A stretch of DNA of 64,000 nucleotides from Aurantiochytrium sp. KH105. Lineage: Eukaryota; Sar; Bigyra; Thraustochytrida; Thraustochytriidae. The translations under genes were made by a program, and so were the position numbers. The number at the start of each line of letters is the position of its first letter. Within the stretch, counting starts at the first letter, position 1. Positions 46,101-52,802 of this stretch are shown here, in pieces. Under the pieces are notes generated by a model. That model saw only the letters and a program-made list of their open reading frames with translations. It did not search any database and was not told the origin of the DNA. The stretch is taken from assembly GCA_003116975.1 (NCBI GenBank), contig BGKB01000143.1, positions 62,001 through 126,000 of the forward strand. The letters run 5' to 3'.

Positions 46101-48057
46101 AGGTTTCTTGCTGGGCTTGTTCTTATTGTGTGCATCTCTGGCATGCGTTGGCGCGTGGGCCCGGCGTCGCGACCGCAGGCTTCGCAAGGAGGCAGAGTTG
46201 CGGCGAAGGCGAAGACAAGTATTTGCGGATCCGACAGATGATGACGATGACGAGTTTTTGAGCGAAAAGGAGATCAAGCCGACACTGCGACCCCGTGAGA
46301 GTCCTGAAGCAAGAAGCCTTGGCAGAGGGCGTCCCCGCGGATGGCTCTGGAAACGGTCTCGCAATGGTTTCGATGGCCAGCAAGTTTGGCAACAGTGGTA
46401 CGCTTCGAAACACGACAGCGAGCTCTATTATTACGACTGCGATCTTGGCGAGGCATGGTCCGAGGCTGGCGGATCGGGCCCCATCGAAAGGGGCAGACTC
46501 AGTCTCGATCGCGTCGAGGCGGTCATGGTGAAAGGCAAAAAGTCCACAAAGTATGGCGGATGGCGTTTCGACCTCGTCTTGCGCGCTTTCTCCAGTGTAA
46601 AGCGCGCCGACGAAGGAGAAAATGGCCACAGCTGTGATGTCTCAGATGACGAAGACGACGATGGTGAGAACAGCTCGCTAGCGCGGGAGACGGTGGACGT
46701 TTTGGACTTCCCGCAGGTGAAGTCTCGGGACATGAAGGAGTCTGCAGCAAAAGCTGACGCACGCATTCGTATTGAATTTATGTGCGAGTCGCGGCACGAT
46801 GCACACATGTGGGCCGAGGCCATTGCCAAGACCTCTGGCGCAAGACTTCGCATTGGTCGCGGTGGTGGTCTCGGGTCCGGTCTCAAGCCAACAAATGAGG
46901 AGCGCGTGAAGATCGATCTTTCAAGCGTGGCTTCGTCGTCGATCGCTTCTGCGCAGTCTGGACCTTCCGTGACCGATCCGGCCTCGCCTTGCTCGAGTCG
47001 CTCCAATGTTAGCGGAGCCTCCGTCGCGACCAGCGTTCCCGGAATGATACAAGAAGCGGGGGAGACCTTCACTGCAGCGGGCTCGAGCGATGACAAGTCT
47101 CATGTCTCGCCGTATCCTTCCTTGGTGACGTCGTCACAATCAGGCTCGCTCTCTCCGGGAACGTCGTCGAGATCGTCGGGAACCTCGGTATCAGGTATAG
47201 AAGGTCTGATGGTTGGCAGCTTTTCCGGCGCTGTTGGTGATCGGGTGGCCTGCGAGGGCTGGATACGCCTTGAGAAGGAGAAGCGAAGCGTATATGGTGT
47301 CCTGTTTCCACAACGTGACGAGCTTGCAGTTTTTGGGCGGATGATGCCGGCCCAGGATGGTGCACATCATTATGCGGATAAGCTCCATTCGGTCTCGCTA
47401 GCGCATGTCGTTTCTGTGAATGAAATGGGGCTTTCGAATTCGATTGAGCTCATCTTCTGGGACGGGAAGCGGTTTTCCTTTGTTGCCTCTTCACAGGCGA
47501 AGGACATGTGGCGATCGTCCTTGCGAAGACACATGAAGTTTGTGCATGGGGTCAATGCTGAGGCGACGAAGCCGCCTGGGGCTGAAAGGCCTCCACGAAT
47601 CACAGAGGAGAGCCGCCCCGAAAGCGAGGACGCCGCGGAGAGTCCACACACGCCTGCGCCGAAGGATCTTTATGCTGTCAATGAGCCCCTTTCATCACTC
47701 CGCGTGCGACGAAGCTCATCCGTGAGCGCCGGGAGGGCGAGCACAACCGCACATGTGTCTGGAGGTCGCGAGGACGTCGAGGTTGCGACTTCAAGAATTA
47801 GCGTCAAGAAGAATCCAAGGGACGGCACTCCGCCCTTGCGTCCTGCGCCGACCACCGCGGTGCGGACCAGAGGTGGTAAACTCGACCTCGGACGTCACAC
47901 TCGCGACATCGAGAACAAGAACAACAGGAGTAACAAGAACCATCTCACCACCACCAACAACAATAGCCGCGGCGGTGGCGGCCGCGACACCGCCCATAAC
48001 GACGACGTTGGCGACGACGAAGCGACCGCCGCGCTCATCGACATGCAGGTTGTATAG
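37186..48057 (+). CDS. Giant single-pass surface receptor-like protein: Ig, PKD/REJ, TSP1, EGF outside; two PH domains inside
   Basis: This encodes 3623 residues in one exon. ATG 37186 opens a signal peptide (basic start, then FGTLVCLASAVSAVPA). Outside, in order: three copies of a degenerate module with GF.W.VTF-type endings (about residues 200-480); a PKD/REJ-like domain; about 13 Ig-like domains (about 690-1960) with repeated PPxIVxxP starts, central W and DxGxYxC endings; two PKD/REJ-like domains; two thrombospondin-1 repeats (WQTGAWTQ..., WRLGTWGEC...); an EGF-like module (CGVHGRCEDG); CGVCDGTG-type Cys-rich repeats; CGNGICEIGERC; and a second EGF (CSSHGRCLTDRGKCDCYPGY). One membrane helix (about 2970, FLLGLFLLCASLACVGAW) precedes RRRDRR. 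Inside: PH domains near 3052-3222 and 3350-3455, Ser-rich linkers and an Asn-rich tail. Adhesion or reception linked to phosphoinositides is inferred. Confidence 0.93.
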   Translation: MPSARRQRAKSCACIRALRCWAFGTLVCLASAVSAVPALQKEGARVLAGTSQRCDDETYEGDLFAQRVLQRPTNRLLVKTEGSATSNVAEIQELQLWSHQVIDVTVSGAQLTGGTFTLEFCTFDVQLPGTVDLAPIPGDGSDDLILVTVDDDEDVATSWENFGVYSGYPIRISTDETTETQDRAVYRIYYTECDNCDGDVMQLDRDYQGTTIRRGGGAVWGCSWDLPQTQLSYAAGTSAMEAAFENALGSGAVESVTRTAIDENLGQGFIYRVTLAKGVVGVHARVDSSNLRGESISVNATEVVRGAEEDATFASETERTDLEGSYTLGFDGEDTTSLAATSSALQVKNALADLTGIGPNVAVTKGSDGWTWQVTFNDEAGDIADLATTILSDSTPGLTLKVETVRVGLATLDGEFELVLASTNASITVSATETDTNMRSLLRSGLGLSDVSVTRTGPSESNGFEWEIGLTGDCPDEFDPDDDKLYITPACDVELTPGPRTASLLLGNDATLTVTNLVAVDFAGTWGGEAVSWREASRTPTSLPASTASNGRYYLPVESNQRGRYVFEAVSSSDSLTVVGTELVFVDAASPNASVGEALAVSYPTDWIEITGNASSARFGSSITSYAWTLKSKPASASASAGQIRYPTAKTTTVSNLNVPGTFQYQLRVTDSLGLTSCALKSVNVLFAPSIDQPLQDQDIVPGNDLVLNCTASGSTPLSYMWNFKDVTLDVPSTTSVLVLPEVTETDQGNYSCSVTNEVSTIQSNSVWVNVYNPVEIVSSPSPTVAAPGGSATLSCAATATFPVNVTWQRRDFGDTTWSTYSTQRGISGTEDVASSFTLTLTQTSEDDEGEYRCVVANIVGNASSASAMLDILDLPSNVSLTVEPERVLVDGIDEDGRGSFRLSCSALGQNLSFAFARSGAIIANQVDSLYVSNVTAAKDAGEYTCVVTNGAGSVSSEGLEIVVNTPPIIVEQPTSLVVQPGDNVTLDVQATGARPLEYLWKKDGQFIREERSALRNLTFTSVAESDQGSYSVVVYNHLGHAESVSVTLNVDDPPQIVSPLEETTVRVDPGETAQLRCVANGTGTLSFMWYEVLNATANTLTRVVRGRETSGANWTELALHSVTNDDDRAYHCLATSDLGEALSPAIVLDVNDPPSITLNPLDTFAEPGATVILQVEASGAEPISFQWRKDGAPISDATARIIILRNVSAADEGSYDCRATNHLSPVTGALSEVGELRLARAPEIVTAPQQETYVDPSSTATLSCAFSGAPPMTYTWLYRSAGAADLILQQNETDEAYVESVFTIPSAVESDQGTYVLLAENRLGNVTSSAAELYVNDPPVITSERVSKLVDPGANVSFTCAVTADPAVESVTWKRRPASGSSGDVVLSGQTSLTIEIAAAQQENEGRYVCLAVNSAGSAEKVVGILDVRDPPTIVRMEPVAEGGILTVDPLQSVTLSAVATGLEPLSYNWTLNGEVAQMGTSSNFTFVPSEAGYVYVRVTNQLGFDVSTPIQIAINAPAQVDSVTISPANGRIIPGGSAELLCRGSGSTPLSFSWLKDGDLVESTVDPVGADATVNASDVPRFVIRESDDYSSLLQVLDADVATHSGSYSCRVRNSALPAGTISSPLDLEVVVAPSLRATKPEDITRLPGTNSTFQCETVAGTGPFEIRWFYTETLGVAAEEIAMWNSSLFEDAIGTYQPNASADELILVIRNASDDDEGLYSCEVCNEGGCAQSRWANLGVSDTPRIVEQIPSGENASIVANPGEMVTLSVEASGLEPLGFQWYKYDSITDAMVLVEVDGDAYHLEPESCSEAGVPCKLVMDEVSNDQAGSYHCVVSNSLGLTSSVLVSLSVTVRPSLADETTWPTSLVTACPGNEFEQEVELVGTRPMLIAWYFSATFAGTTSIFTTEPVWQTTEAVFRISDPEYSNEGYYAFIATNVAGTLRSEIARLEVNEGPSAAADATGASPRHPVTLPQTFTRLYGTASKNAVSYSWELLSSPDLGSGRVQLLTPLAASTDVLGLTAPGAYVFQLTVVGSNGCYSTDTVSVTVNTAPIPVVFDATISLGNSPAELDASNSYDADAGGSIISFDWNVAALDGSVELAKDVALTGNDTAIVSLSYPAVGLYELVLTVTDNDGATSSQRVTLNVLDIKFLSPSPPFAAPFILGSCFEHLIVVDIEGTLPDGEDTTFRLAFTTSNETTTAESPTLVSSQLRSLEGASMTSAGAQVVYMWSVGHRVMAGTGYLEVVVGTNARTRTSSDMFEVILPYRFAITDEGDCDCAATPSRSQTIRCIGFGHDSSASGESCAWYEVEHDDALCERYAPMPARNVSCSAADLDACSVSTAHWQTGAWTQSPGLDKSTFCSAKPCETVRSRAVQCVDESGEETSDSACSGIAPLASETCIAEEDSCFVGELRRLGGQSIDAEADDETCVAVIYRETPTLCFDTASGYLLSEDDCASSSLPSVDESLACSSIWFADAWSCDRATNLAWRDVTCVDSVTFASSESCDADLRPPSGAACVGTNRILEDDEQLISNDGWFRWRLGTWGECFLVSGSFGPSTCPMTQRSREVFCVNRQGEITSETRCAGIEKPRSIETCKSECLTSCEATCGVHGRCEDGLTLSCTCDHGWAGDTCSISGEEAENCNGENQVLTKDSECCDLSVATLSNAGECCASGVVDRKGACCASGELDICGECDGTGRSIDLQGECCDSVLDAEGSCCSSGLLDRCGVCDGTGHSCVARATLEGSLGLADDDNVTFWSDAQRHLIASQVLANVLNASLPAASSWTLLGLQVIQTQERRVLGTSDTIEDNSLEVVANVEMYASSELQWPTIDNASSWSELSASAFNVSGANVVAAGVCGNGICEIGERCTRPGCCPSDCVAPDALVRCPSDCSSHGRCLTDRGKCDCYPGYGGEDCSSCTGSSRLSAQGQCIPLLWVPVAASDAMSAGGNDDDTNATIVTVVRKVQVFWPGFLLGLFLLCASLACVGAWARRRDRRLRKEAELRRRRRQVFADPTDDDDDEFLSEKEIKPTLRPRESPEARSLGRGRPRGWLWKRSRNGFDGQQVWQQWYASKHDSELYYYDCDLGEAWSEAGGSGPIERGRLSLDRVEAVMVKGKKSTKYGGWRFDLVLRAFSSVKRADEGENGHSCDVSDDEDDDGENSSLARETVDVLDFPQVKSRDMKESAAKADARIRIEFMCESRHDAHMWAEAIAKTSGARLRIGRGGGLGSGLKPTNEERVKIDLSSVASSSIASAQSGPSVTDPASPCSSRSNVSGASVATSVPGMIQEAGETFTAAGSSDDKSHVSPYPSLVTSSQSGSLSPGTSSRSSGTSVSGIEGLMVGSFSGAVGDRVACEGWIRLEKEKRSVYGVLFPQRDELAVFGRMMPAQDGAHHYADKLHSVSLAHVVSVNEMGLSNSIELIFWDGKRFSFVASSQAKDMWRSSLRRHMKFVHGVNAEATKPPGAERPPRITEESRPESEDAAESPHTPAPKDLYAVNEPLSSLRVRRSSSVSAGRASTTAHVSGGREDVEVATSRISVKKNPRDGTPPLRPAPTTAVRTRGGKLDLGRHTRDIENKNNRSNKNHLTTTNNNSRGGGGRDTAHNDDVGDDEATAALIDMQVV

Positions 48058-48602
48058 ACATAAGTAGTAGCCAATAAACCGAGATGACCAAAGCCCGCGC
48101 GAACGATGCCTGCCTGCTCCTCTGCGTGCCAGATCTTGCCGACAGGCAGGCGGACGATTTGCAAAGCGACCACGGCATGCAGGTGCAGCCAGTACACATG
48201 CCGATGGGAAGCTCAGGCCCGCCTCTGGGCTTCATTGTCGAGGGAGGGAAAGAAAGCAGCCAGCTGCAGACCGCGATCAGGTACGCTCCCTCCGCCACGC
48301 GCGGGCCTCGCTCGCGGGGCGCGCGTCTGCGCAGACAGACGGGAGCTCGCCCTCGCCCTCGGTCTCGCCCTCGGTCCCGGTCCCGCTCGCTCGGGGGCGC
48401 CAGGGGGGAGGCGGGCGGGCGTGGGAGAGAACCGTCGTCTATCCGTGTATCTTTTTGGGGAGTTTGGGCAGGTGGGCGAGACTGACAAGAACGAAACGAC
48501 GCGGTACGAGGAGCGCAGGAGCAGCAGCAGCAGCGGCAGCGACGAGGAGAAGCGCAAGAGGGAGAGCAAGGACAGCGGAGAAAGAGAAAGGGTTCTGCAA
48601 AG
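48058..48602. other. Intergenic region, GC-rich
   Basis: This holds the 3' end of the receptor gene and the leader of the Spec3/Stum-like gene. A frame from 48084 reads plausibly for about 65 codons up to a GTACGC site at 48281, but no acceptor keeps it in frame with the following gene, so I do not call it. Repeated GGTCTCGCCCTC-type units occur near 48352-48390. Confidence 0.45.
48073..48078 (+). terminator. Possible poly(A) signal AATAAA
   Basis: AATAAA begins 16 bp after the stop codon of the giant Ig receptor. Unusually close, but no other signal is nearer. Confidence 0.4.
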
Positions 48603-48945
48603 ATGGGCGTCTTTAGCGATGCGCTCGCGCGGACCAAGGCGGTCGATGTGCCGCACGTGAACGGGAAGCTCTTGCAGATCGCGCTGGGAATCCTCAACTG
48701 CGTCTTCTTTGGCGTGGGCGTGATCATTGCTGGCTTTCTCACAGATTCGGTGCCTGACATGCTCATTGGCGTGCTGCAGCTTGTCATTCCTTTCGTGGGC
48801 TGGGTCTGGGCCGTACGTGACATTCGGGGAAAAAGGAGGTGGGACGAGAGCGAAAAAAGGGTATCGACTAACAAAAATGGACATCTTGCACATCGACCGA
48901 GCGCAGGTGGGCTGGGGTGTCGTGATGGTGCTCAACGCTGCGTGA
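48603..48945 (+). CDS. Spec3/Stum-like small membrane protein (two exons, 48603-48812 and 48907-48945)
   Basis: Splicing a 94-bp intron gives 82 residues. After a polar start (MGVFSDALARTKAVDVPHVN) come two hydrophobic hairpins: LGILNCVFFGVGVIIAGFL and LIGVLQLVIPFVGWVWA, joined across the intron to VGWGVVMVLNAA. The LN-x-G-x-G-x-hydrophobic-G pattern, the L-x-G-x-LQ-x-L segment and the closing VGW-x-W-x-x-x-WG resemble the Spec3/Stum family, small four-helix-type membrane proteins linked in animals to mechanosensory neurons and cilia. The donor is GTACGT, the branch CTAAC at 48868-48872, the acceptor GCAG. The unspliced frame also stays open to 48989 but replaces the last membrane segment with a charged tail. 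Family assignment is by pattern only. Confidence 0.7.
48813..48906 (+). other. Spliceosomal intron in the Spec3/Stum-like gene
   Basis: 94 bp, GTACGT to GCAG, phase 0. CTAAC branch A lies 35 nt from the acceptor, matching the cytochrome c intron. Splicing keeps the final hydrophobic segment continuous. Confidence 0.75.
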
Positions 48946-49058
48946 GCAGCAGACAGGGCAAATATTTGTTGACATTGAGCTGCCTTTAAACAAATCTAGT
49001 ATACCTTTCTTATACCATTTTCGCTTGGCTTGAAAAAGCTCATCTTGAGTATTTTCAC

Positions 49059-49679
49059 TCAAGTTGCGTGCGCTGTGGCCAAGAGATTGGTACGCATGCC
49101 GGCGTCCTTGGCGGCAGCAGTAGCGGAAAGGCTAGGTTGAAGGTTGCTCTCGTCGTCTTTGGACTCTTCCTGGATCACGCCGGCTTGCAATTGCGCCGCG
49201 GCCTCGATGCTTTGCATTTCCTTGGGGTCGACGACAACGTATGTGGAGAATCGTGTCTTGAACACCTCGCCAGTCTCTGGATGTGTGACGACGCGAAGGT
49301 CCTCAAAGGCAACATGAATGTTGCGTTCCGACTCGCTCTGTACAACAGATTCGACGCGTTCTCGTTGGGAGAGCACAGTACGAACATTGTTGCTGTCATC
49401 GTAGCTGCGCATCGTCTCTGGGGCCTGGTATGACTTTGCACGCGATCTCTGCGAGTCTGTCTCGAGGCTGCTCCTGCGACTAGGAAAATGTACCGCGTCG
49501 ATCGTGTTGAGGCGAGGTCTCATCTGCACGAACGACGACCCTTCTTCATCCGAGGAGTCGCCTTCGAGCGGAAGGTCGCCCCAGCCCATGCTTTCAGATT
49601 TCGTGTCGACGGGAAGGGGCGCAGGAACCAGGCTAGGCGACTGCGGCGTCTCTGCTAGCTTTCTTCCCGGCGAGTACAT
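49059..49679 (-). CDS. Hypothetical Ser-rich protein
   Basis: This encodes 206 residues. The N-terminal half is Pro/Ser-rich and probably disordered (PQSPSLVPAPLPVD, SSDEEGSSF), with RRSSLE-type basophilic kinase sites. A compact stretch near residues 115-155 alternates strands (IHVAFEDLRVVTHPETGEVF, then TRFSTYVVVDPKEM) and may be a small folded domain. The tail is Ala/Gln-rich. I recognise no family. It is convergent with the Spec3/Stum-like gene, whose end lies 110 bp away. Confidence 0.6.
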   Translation of the reverse strand: MYSPGRKLAETPQSPSLVPAPLPVDTKSESMGWGDLPLEGDSSDEEGSSFVQMRPRLNTIDAVHFPSRRSSLETDSQRSRAKSYQAPETMRSYDDSNNVRTVLSQRERVESVVQSESERNIHVAFEDLRVVTHPETGEVFKTRFSTYVVVDPKEMQSIEAAAQLQAGVIQEESKDDESNLQPSLSATAAAKDAGMRTNLLATAHAT

Positions 49680-50588
49680 GGTCTCCGTTGAGCTGGGCTG
49701 AGGTGGGCTGAGCTGAGGTCTCGAGCTGCGCGCGCGAAGTCTCGGCGTGATGCTCAGGAGGAAGGGCCTCAGGTCAAGTGGATAGAGTTTGCTTCATCGA
49801 TTCATCGAGTCGAGGCCATCATCTTGCTATCGACATCTCGCGCGAGCGTGCCTCTATCCTTTTCTCATAGCTCAAAGCTTATATTCCTTCTAGGCATTGG
49901 AGAAAATGGACTGCAAAATGTATTCATGATCCCAAAGAAATGGATCCGGCGCGCGCGCACACCCCCCTTTGCTGCGGCGCTCGTGAGAACATTGGCCAAA
50001 ATATTTATTATACATTCGTCCGCTACCGCGAGAGCTCGAAGGTCTTGTTGCGAGCAAGGGTGCTTGCACGAAAGGCGAAGGACTACGTTAGACTCTCGGG
50101 CTCAGGCCCCGGCTCGCTCGGTTTGGCGCGATCGCTGCATCTTTTTGTTGAAAAATAAAACACGTACTCCAGGAAATACAGAGAACGGAGTGGAACGCTT
50201 CTATACATTTACTAGTAGTAAAGCGGCACGAACTAGTAGAGGGGGCCTAGGTCCTTGCTAGGCTTTTGTCTTGTATTTGGTTTGACGTTTCTCTTGCAAG
50301 AAACAGAGGAGAGAAAGGACTATACTGTCAATGCGAAGAAGATCAAAAGCAGGCTTTATAGCGCCGATCAAAGTAATGACGACAGGAAAAAGCCTGATGC
50401 ACGTAGAATCAGATTTTGGCATCTCCTCCGACCTGAAACACGAGCAAACGAGATCATTTGTTTCACAAAATCATTTCGCAATCAAGTGTCCAGACACTTT
50501 GGAACTAACGTCAAATCAAGACAGGTTATGCATATCTCGAATCCAGTCTGCCCATATATGCTCAAGTAACGCTTGGAGGAAGCAACTC
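49680..50588. other. Intergenic region, AT-richer
   Basis: Lies between the start of the Ser-rich hypothetical gene and the end of the MOT1 gene, both leftward. Short frames only, without protein character. Direct repeats of ACTAGTAG occur near 50210-50235. No gene is seen. Confidence 0.5.
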
Positions 50589-51989
50589 TCAGATGCGTAC
50601 GAGACCATCCTCATCTCCCTCTCGAGAAAGAGACGGATCATCGCGGTTTGCACTTTCAGGATCGGTGCCGTTGTGACGCGATTCAAATCTTGCCTGCCAG
50701 CGATGTTGCGCCGCAACAAGGACATGATCGAATCCATGGTGAAAAAAAGATACAATGACCCCCGCGAGAAACCCCCAGCCCGTTTTGAGCGTGAGCGTTA
50801 CGACGGCAGTGGCCAGCAAAATTGTCCGTTCGTCCTGTATGCTGATCCGTGCGCTGTCCTCGGCACGAGGCGGCAGGTCCAGTCCGGCCTGGCTTAGCGT
50901 GAGGCCGGCAAACATGAGAAGAACGCCAAGCAATGACGTGGGAAAAAAGGCGAGCAGGGTCTCAGCGCTGTGGTCGAGTAAGATGGCGAGCAGCATCTTG
51001 ATCAGTCCAAGAACGATGATGGCAGCCCCGGTTCGGGCACCAAAGCTATGCTGCGCAGCAAGGCCGCCCGCGCCGTGGCACATGGGCATAGCACCAAACC
51101 ATAGCCCACTGAGATTCATAAGTCCAACGCTCGAGGCCACGGATCGCAAGGAAATGCGCTTTTCGGGTTCCCCAGGAAAGAGCTTGTTGTTGTTGAGGTC
51201 GCAAACTGACACGATGCTGTTCAACGTGGTTAGGGGAAGCTGTGCGAGACCAGCCTTGAGAAAACCATTCCATACGTCGGTCCACGTGAGGGCATTGACG
51301 GCAATAAGAGGCGGAAAGCCCGGGGCGAAGTCAATGTGGGTCGATGGAGAGTCAGAGCGCTGGGCCTGAATACCAGCAATAATTAAGCCAACAACGGTGA
51401 TGATAAGCGCTGTAGGGGCACGATTGGACGCGTGCCAGGCGTGTGTTGCGAGAACACCGAGCGCGGCGGCCACGGCGAGCAAGACGCAGTCGACCTCGGA
51501 TGCTGTGGTGAGCTTTGAGATCATCGTAAGTCCACTTTTAGTCATGGACAGTCCGAGGCCAAGCTGGAGGCCGCGTACCACAGGCCGAGGCACGAACCAG
51601 TTGACAAAGTCGATGAGCCCCGTAGCGCCCAGGATGCAGACGAGCACGCCTACAGAAATGCCGGCACCGATGGTTTCTTCGGGTGTGAGTCCCGGATCAG
51701 CAGTGTTGCCAGAGGCAACTACCACCGCAGCAATGGTCTTCATGGGCTGCACAGGCATTGGCGAGTTCCACAGCAAGCCTGTGATCGCATTGTAGAAACC
51801 AGCCCAAAAGAGCGCTGGTGCGAACGAGATTGCCTGAAAGGCCGCCATGCTCAGAAGGAGAGGCAAGAAGGTACCCAGATCACCTAGAGAGCCCGAGACC
51901 TCTTGAAGATTGACATCGCGCAAGCGCTGCTGCAGAACTGACGTGGACCGGGTCCAAGCTCTGCGCGCCAGGTCCTTTGGGTTCGTCAT
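50589..51989 (-). CDS. MOT1-type molybdate transporter
   Basis: This 466-residue protein with about ten to eleven membrane helices carries the MOT1 signatures. The N-terminal block is EVSGSLGDLGTFLPLLLSM (about residues 26-44), followed by SPMPVQPMKTIAAVVVASG (about 73-91). The late block FGAMPMCHGAGGLAAQHSFG is followed by GLIKMLLAILLDHSAETLLA and FPTSLLGVLLMFAGLTLS. The family imports molybdate for molybdenum cofactor and lacks the STAS tail of sulfate carriers; none is present here. The ATG at 51989 (MTNPKDLARRAW) sits just before the conserved start. The open frame continues upstream to 53294, but that stretch runs antisense to the neighbouring phosphatase exon and the promoter and is not protein-like. 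Confidence 0.93.
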   Translation of the reverse strand: MTNPKDLARRAWTRSTSVLQQRLRDVNLQEVSGSLGDLGTFLPLLLSMAAFQAISFAPALFWAGFYNAITGLLWNSPMPVQPMKTIAAVVVASGNTADPGLTPEETIGAGISVGVLVCILGATGLIDFVNWFVPRPVVRGLQLGLGLSMTKSGLTMISKLTTASEVDCVLLAVAAALGVLATHAWHASNRAPTALIITVVGLIIAGIQAQRSDSPSTHIDFAPGFPPLIAVNALTWTDVWNGFLKAGLAQLPLTTLNSIVSVCDLNNNKLFPGEPEKRISLRSVASSVGLMNLSGLWFGAMPMCHGAGGLAAQHSFGARTGAAIIVLGLIKMLLAILLDHSAETLLAFFPTSLLGVLLMFAGLTLSQAGLDLPPRAEDSARISIQDERTILLATAVVTLTLKTGWGFLAGVIVSFFHHGFDHVLVAAQHRWQARFESRHNGTDPESANRDDPSLSREGDEDGLVRI

Positions 51990-52802
51990 GTTTGTTTCCC
52001 CGTGCGTCGACGTCGACGCCTCCTTCTCACCTCCGGTCTCGCAGCGCGCAGGGCGCGCCTCTCGACCAGCCCTCCGCGCGCGCGATCGATAAACACGCCG
52101 GCGGCGTCCGTCCGCGGTCGGCACCTCGCAACGCTGCACGGCGCTGCGCTGTTTGTTCTGCGCTACGTCGCGCCAGCGCGCTGCTTGCTTTTGTGGTATG
52201 CGTATGGTGTTGGAGTATACTATACTCAGTCTTTGCAGTGCGAGCAGCAGCCAACACAAAGCAGGCCCACGTGCCCCGCGTCGCGCTGAAAGGCCCGCGG
52301 CGCGGCACAAGGCGGCCCCGTTCCCCTCTTTGGCGTCGCGGCAGCGTCTGCGCGCCGCGTTGCGCTCGTGGTCGTCGTCGCTCTGGCCTACTGTACCAGC
52401 GTGGCCGTGGCGGACTCGCTCGCCGTTGCGAGCCCTGCAAGGAGGAGTCGCGCAGGACCATGCGGCATTCCTGCTCGACTTGTTTCCGTCTCGCGTCTCT
52501 TTCTTGCGTTGCGCGCGTCTTCTCTCGTACGAAGACCCACTCGGCCGCGCGGTCTGCGCGCAGGTTTCTGCGCGACGCGCCTGGTCCTGGCGCAGGTTCT
52601 CCGCGCGAGGTCCGGCTTGGTTCGAGGGGAAGACTGCAGGGCGAGATGTGATGACATGGACGCGATGAGATGTGACGACATGGACGAGATGAGATGAGAT
52701 GATGAGATGAGATGAGATGAGATGAGATGACTCGAGGCAGATAGATCTCCAACAGAGGCCGCGCGCGCCCGGCAGCGGAGCGCGCGAGCGGGCGGGCGGT
52801 GC
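51990..52802. other. Divergent promoter region between MOT1 and the phosphatase gene
   Basis: 813 bp with a GAGAT microsatellite near the phosphatase end. Overlapping low-complexity frames on both strands are not convincing genes. It should contain both promoters. Confidence 0.5.
52686..52730. repeat. (GAGAT)n/(GATGA)n microsatellite
   Basis: About nine near-perfect GAGAT units, with degenerate units extending to about 52644. Lies 73 bp upstream of the phosphatase ATG. Confidence 0.92.

Noticed and set aside
48084-48280. Possible first exon ending at a GTACGC donor
   Set aside because: Neither the AG before 48603 nor the AG at 48471 keeps the frame with a convincing downstream protein.
48035-48935. 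Minus-strand frames of 240-279 residues opposite the Spec3/Stum-like gene
   Set aside because: They have no family pattern, overlap each other and are explained as shadows of the plus-strand coding and GC-rich leader.
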